Made by a program: the position numbers and the translations under genes. A DNA stretch of 64,000 nt from Bifidobacterium reuteri DSM 23975. GTDB taxonomy: Bacteria; Actinomycetota; Actinomycetes; Actinomycetales; Bifidobacteriaceae. The DNA is taken from contig NZ_JGZK01000002.1 of NCBI RefSeq assembly GCF_000741695.1, positions 186,001 to 250,000 on the forward strand, written 5' to 3'. Numbering within the stretch: the first letter of the stretch is position 1; each line of letters begins with the position of its first letter. Of this stretch, positions 61,612 to 64,000 are shown piece by piece. Under the pieces are notes generated by a model. It made no database searches. It worked only from the letters and a program-made list of their open reading frames with translations, and had not been told where the DNA came from.

Positions 61612-62967
61612 CTACTTGACTCCCTTGATCTGCATGATGAGGAATGCCGCGATCAGCACCACCACGATGCACACGGGGAACACCAGGCCGTAGTTGCCGC
61701 CGGTGGCCATGACCACGCCGGAGGTCAGCATGGAGCCGAGCACGGTGGACAGGGTGTTGGCCATGTTGAGCACACCCAGATCCTTGCCGGCTTCCTTCGG
61801 GTTCGGCAGGATGGAGACGTTCAGCGCCTGGTCGATGGCGTTGTAGACGCCGTAGCCGAAGCCGGCGATGGCGGCGAACAGGTACATACCCCAAGCGTTG
61901 TGGAAGATCCACGGCATCGCGGCGCCGATGGCGAATAGCACGCTGGCGAGCGCGACCGGGACCTTGCGCATGCCGAGACGGTCGGAGATCGGGCCGGAGA
62001 CCAGGGCGGCGATCAGGGAGACGACCATCGTGATTACGGACATCGTGGCGATCACGCCGGCGGCGGCGGTCTTGAGCTGCTCGGCGTCGTACCCGGAGTC
62101 GGAGAAGGTGTAGTACTTGACCACGTACAGCAGGTAGCCGTTGATCATCTGGTAGCCGGCCACCATCATCAGACGGCCGAAGAGGGCGAAGTAGAAGTTG
62201 CGGGCGCCCTTGCCGTGCGGCGGGATGAACGACTTGAGCACCATCTTCACGCTGATCGGCTCGCGCTCCTCGTCGACATTGGAGGGTTCGCGCGGCCAGA
62301 TGCCGACCACGATGATGCCGACCAGTGCGAAGCCGAGGGCACCCAGCGCGAAACCGAGGTCGATGTTGCTGATGAGCAGGGAGCCGACCAGGGAGCCTGC
62401 GGTCTGGCCGAGCACGCCACCTGCGCCCATGAAGGAAGAGACCGAGCCACGGAACTTGTCCGGCACGCGGTCGGACAGGGTGGCGACGAACGGGGCGTTC
62501 ATCCAGTTGTAGAACAGCTGCATGCCGCACCACAGCAGCAGGATGAGCGGCAGCGACTTGGTGACCAGCAGGCCCGCCACACAAGCGCCGCAGAGGATGC
62601 CGCCGCTGATGATCCACAGCGTGCGCTTGCCCCACTTGGAGCGGGTGATGTCGGAGAACGTGCCGAAGATGATGTTGGCGAACAGCGCCACCACCGAGCC
62701 GACCGAGTTGATGCTGGCGATGAACGCCTCACGCTGCCCCGGAGCGATCTGGTCGACGAGCTGGGGCACCAGGATAGACGACAGCGACACCCAGACGATG
62801 CCGGTGATGATCAGGCTGACGGTGAAGCCCGCGCCCAGACGGAACACGTCCAGGACTGACGGGCGGCGGCCGTAGCTGTCGAGCAGCGGGTCGTTTTGGG
62901 GCGACGGGGCGACTGCGGTGGCCTCGGTGGCGGCTGCTTCGTCTGCCTCTTCGATTCTTGTTTCCAT
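61612..62967 (-). CDS. MFS permease (sugar-type)
   Basis: 451 residues from ATG 62967, preceded by AGGGAAG; the longer upstream frame is not supported. Twelve membrane segments with SDITRSKWGKRTLWIISGGI after an early helix and LSDRVPDKFRGSVSSFMGAGG in the middle, as in sugar:cation symporter-like MFS proteins of bifidobacteria. The N-terminus is Glu/Ala-rich. Two perfect LacI-type palindromes lie about 300-365 bp upstream, so it is probably induced by the sugar sensed by the LacI protein. Confidence 0.87.
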   Translation of the reverse strand: METRIEEADEAAATEATAVAPSPQNDPLLDSYGRRPSVLDVFRLGAGFTVSLIITGIVWVSLSSILVPQLVDQIAPGQREAFIASINSVGSVVALFANIIFGTFSDITRSKWGKRTLWIISGGILCGACVAGLLVTKSLPLILLLWCGMQLFYNWMNAPFVATLSDRVPDKFRGSVSSFMGAGGVLGQTAGSLVGSLLISNIDLGFALGALGFALVGIIVVGIWPREPSNVDEEREPISVKMVLKSFIPPHGKGARNFYFALFGRLMMVAGYQMINGYLLYVVKYYTFSDSGYDAEQLKTAAAGVIATMSVITMVVSLIAALVSGPISDRLGMRKVPVALASVLFAIGAAMPWIFHNAWGMYLFAAIAGFGYGVYNAIDQALNVSILPNPKEAGKDLGVLNMANTLSTVLGSMLTSGVVMATGGNYGLVFPVCIVVVLIAAFLIMQIKGVK

Positions 62968-63262
62968 GGCTTTCTTCCCTGTGCTGGTAGGTGGAGACTG
63001 TGTTGTGTTATGACGTATGCGTTGCGTTTGCCGCACGACGCGACTGCCTGGCAATACAGCCACTGAGCGTCTGTGGTCAGTTCCAGCTCTCATCTGGTTC
63101 TGTTCTCGACGCTTGGCGCGTGCATTGCTGCTCGCCCATAATTACGATGTGCGGTTTGGCTCTCAGGCATCGGCAAGATCGGCGCGAACGGCGGCGTTCC
63201 GAGCGAGGACTGGCGATATCTCACTGAAAACAACTTCTGCGTTGACTCGTCTGCCTTATGTC

Positions 63263-63276
63263 TCGAACCGGTTCGA
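63263..63276. promoter_or_regulatory. LacI-type operator, perfect palindrome
   Basis: TCGAACCGGTTCGA, identical to the site at 63319, with the CG centre typical of LacI-family operators. Confidence 0.75.
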
Positions 63277-63287
63277 TTCTATCGCGA

Positions 63288-63303
63288 AGTCAATCGATTG
63301 ACT
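63288..63303. promoter_or_regulatory. Second type of palindrome between the LacI sites
   Basis: AGTCAATCGATTGACT, a 16-bp perfect palindrome with a CG centre, lying between the two TCGAACCGGTTCGA sites. It may bind another LacI-family regulator. Confidence 0.5.
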
Positions 63304-63318
63304 AATTCAATCGGCGTG

Positions 63319-63332
63319 TCGAACCGGTTCGA
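63319..63332. promoter_or_regulatory. LacI-type operator, perfect palindrome
   Basis: Second TCGAACCGGTTCGA, 56 bp centre to centre from the first, a spacing that would allow looping. Confidence 0.75.
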
Positions 63333-63390
63333 ATTCAATGGCGCCGCGCTGTGCCACCGCCCATTACCCCCCCCCGGAGAGGCACCATCC

Positions 63391-63523
63391 CAAAGCCGTT
63401 CCAGTACCGCTCGGTGTCGTTCGGTGTCGTTCGACACTGTTCCGGCACCGTTCGGCACCGTTCGGCACCGTTCGGCACCGTTCGGCACCGTTCGGCACCG
63501 TTCGGCACCGTTCACCACCGCCC
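63391..63523. repeat. 10-bp tandem repeat array
   Basis: TTCGGCACCG is repeated six times without change (63451-63510), flanked by degenerate units on both sides. Preceded by a run of nine C (63367-63375). The 1-kb region from 62968 to the end of the window holds only operators and repeats; no gene is supported in it. Confidence 0.9.
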
Positions 63524-63605
63524 TATATCGACAATCACCGTTCCCAACATCCACAACACCATCCAGCGCCATCCAGCGCCATCCAACGGCACCCCACAAC
63601 ACCAT

Positions 63606-63781
63606 CCAGCGCAAGAAATCCGGGAGATAGACCCATTCGTCCCGGATTATTGGCGCTGAACCGGTGTCAGCGCAAGAAAATCCCCGAAACAAACCCACCC
63701 GTCCCGGAATCCTTGCACTCAGACGCGTTCAGCGCAAGAAATCCGGGACGAACGGGGTTATTACCCGGAATCATTGCGCCA
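63606..63781. repeat. Three tandem hairpin units of about 61 bp
   Basis: Units begin at 63606, 63668 and 63729 with AGCGCAAGAAA-type sequence. In units 1 and 3 AAATCCGGGA and a later TCCCGGAT/ACCCGGAAT form a stem, enclosed by GCGC/GGCGCT; unit 2 is more diverged. Confidence 0.75.
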
Positions 63782-63826
63782 GCGAATGGAAAGGGGAAGC
63801 CAAAAGACGGAGAACGAGAAGGAAGA

Positions 63827-64000
63827 CTGGCCATCTGACTTCACTGGGAGACGCGTATGCGATGGGAGCTGGCCAGCGTGTGCCCGTCTGACATCTTTGT
63901 GACATGATGCGCGATGCCAGCTGGCCAACAACTGGCCATCTGACTTCACTGAGGGCTGTGTGTGATGCGAACGGGCCAACATGTGGCCGCCTGACTTCGC
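63827..64000. repeat. Degenerate ~52-bp tandem repeat running off the right edge
   Basis: Units start with CTGGCCA (63827, 63869, 63921 and about 63972). Shared parts are TGGCCATCTGACTTCACTG and GTATGCGATG-like stretches. The first unit is about 10 bp shorter; the last is cut by the window end. Confidence 0.75.

Noticed and set aside
63017..63301. 94-codon frame in the operator region
   Set aside because: It runs through the LacI palindromes and has no translation signals or protein-like pattern.
63827..64000. CRISPR array at the right edge
   Set aside because: The ~52-bp units are similar along most of their length and vary in length; there is no constant repeat with unique spacers.

Overview
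The window looks like chromosomal DNA of a Bifidobacterium, most likely of the B. longum group. This is inferred from high-GC housekeeping genes, actinobacterial protein families (RpfB-like G5 protein, NudC, Crp/GlxR-type regulator, DUF4012, DUF4916), a fused RmlC-RmlD enzyme and sugar-type MFS permeases under LacI control. No rRNA, tRNA, transposase or integrase was found.

Layout. (1) 1-18 kb is mostly housekeeping and mostly on the minus strand: an old-yellow-enzyme oxidoreductase (cut by the left edge), a class A penicillin-binding protein, a Crp-family regulator, a lipoate ligase, leuB, a prolyl oligopeptidase, an App1-like phosphatase, gcvH, nudC, an alpha/beta hydrolase and a DUF4916 Nudix-like protein, then plus-strand thioredoxin, an RpfB-like cell-wall protein, a membrane-embedded HTH regulator and a sortase-type surface protein. 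(2) 18.9-53.1 kb is an exopolysaccharide (EPS) locus. It has a low-molecular-weight tyrosine phosphatase and a Wzc-like tyrosine kinase on the left, a polyprenyl glycosylphosphotransferase (priming enzyme) and DUF4012 protein on the right, and between them a long leftward array: UDP-glucose dehydrogenase, an Alg14/Alg13-type pair with Alg13 fused to a GT4 enzyme, four more glycosyltransferases, a Wzy polymerase, a Wzx flippase, pyruvyl transferase, nitroreductase-like and acyltransferase genes, and dTDP-rhamnose genes. Two adjacent genes of this array, an acyltransferase and a second Wzy, are each broken by a one-base change in a homopolymer. A third Wzy-like gene at 21.3 kb, on the other strand, is a close paralog of the broken one.

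(3) Accessory modules sit inside the EPS locus: an AlbA_2 (Schlafen-like) ATPase gene preceded by 12-bp iterons, a MNT/HEPN toxin-antitoxin-like pair, a GNAT gene with a 52-residue upstream partner, and a second AlbA_2 ATPase gene bracketed by two 145-bp direct repeats. (4) 53-64 kb holds a DHA2-type drug permease, a MazEF pair with a clear palindromic operator, an MHS-family permease behind what looks like an isoleucine-codon leader peptide and attenuator, and a LacI regulator with two MFS permeases and matching palindromic operators. The right edge is a gene-free kilobase with three different tandem repeat arrays.

A modular GC-rich palindromic repeat family occurs in at least nine intergenic blocks. 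Regulatory sites stand out: three 16-bp sites phased at exactly 21 bp before the surface-protein gene, a promoter with an embedded palindrome before ugd, a Crp-like site over the Crp gene's own promoter, and LacI-type palindromes at 59.7 and 63.3 kb.
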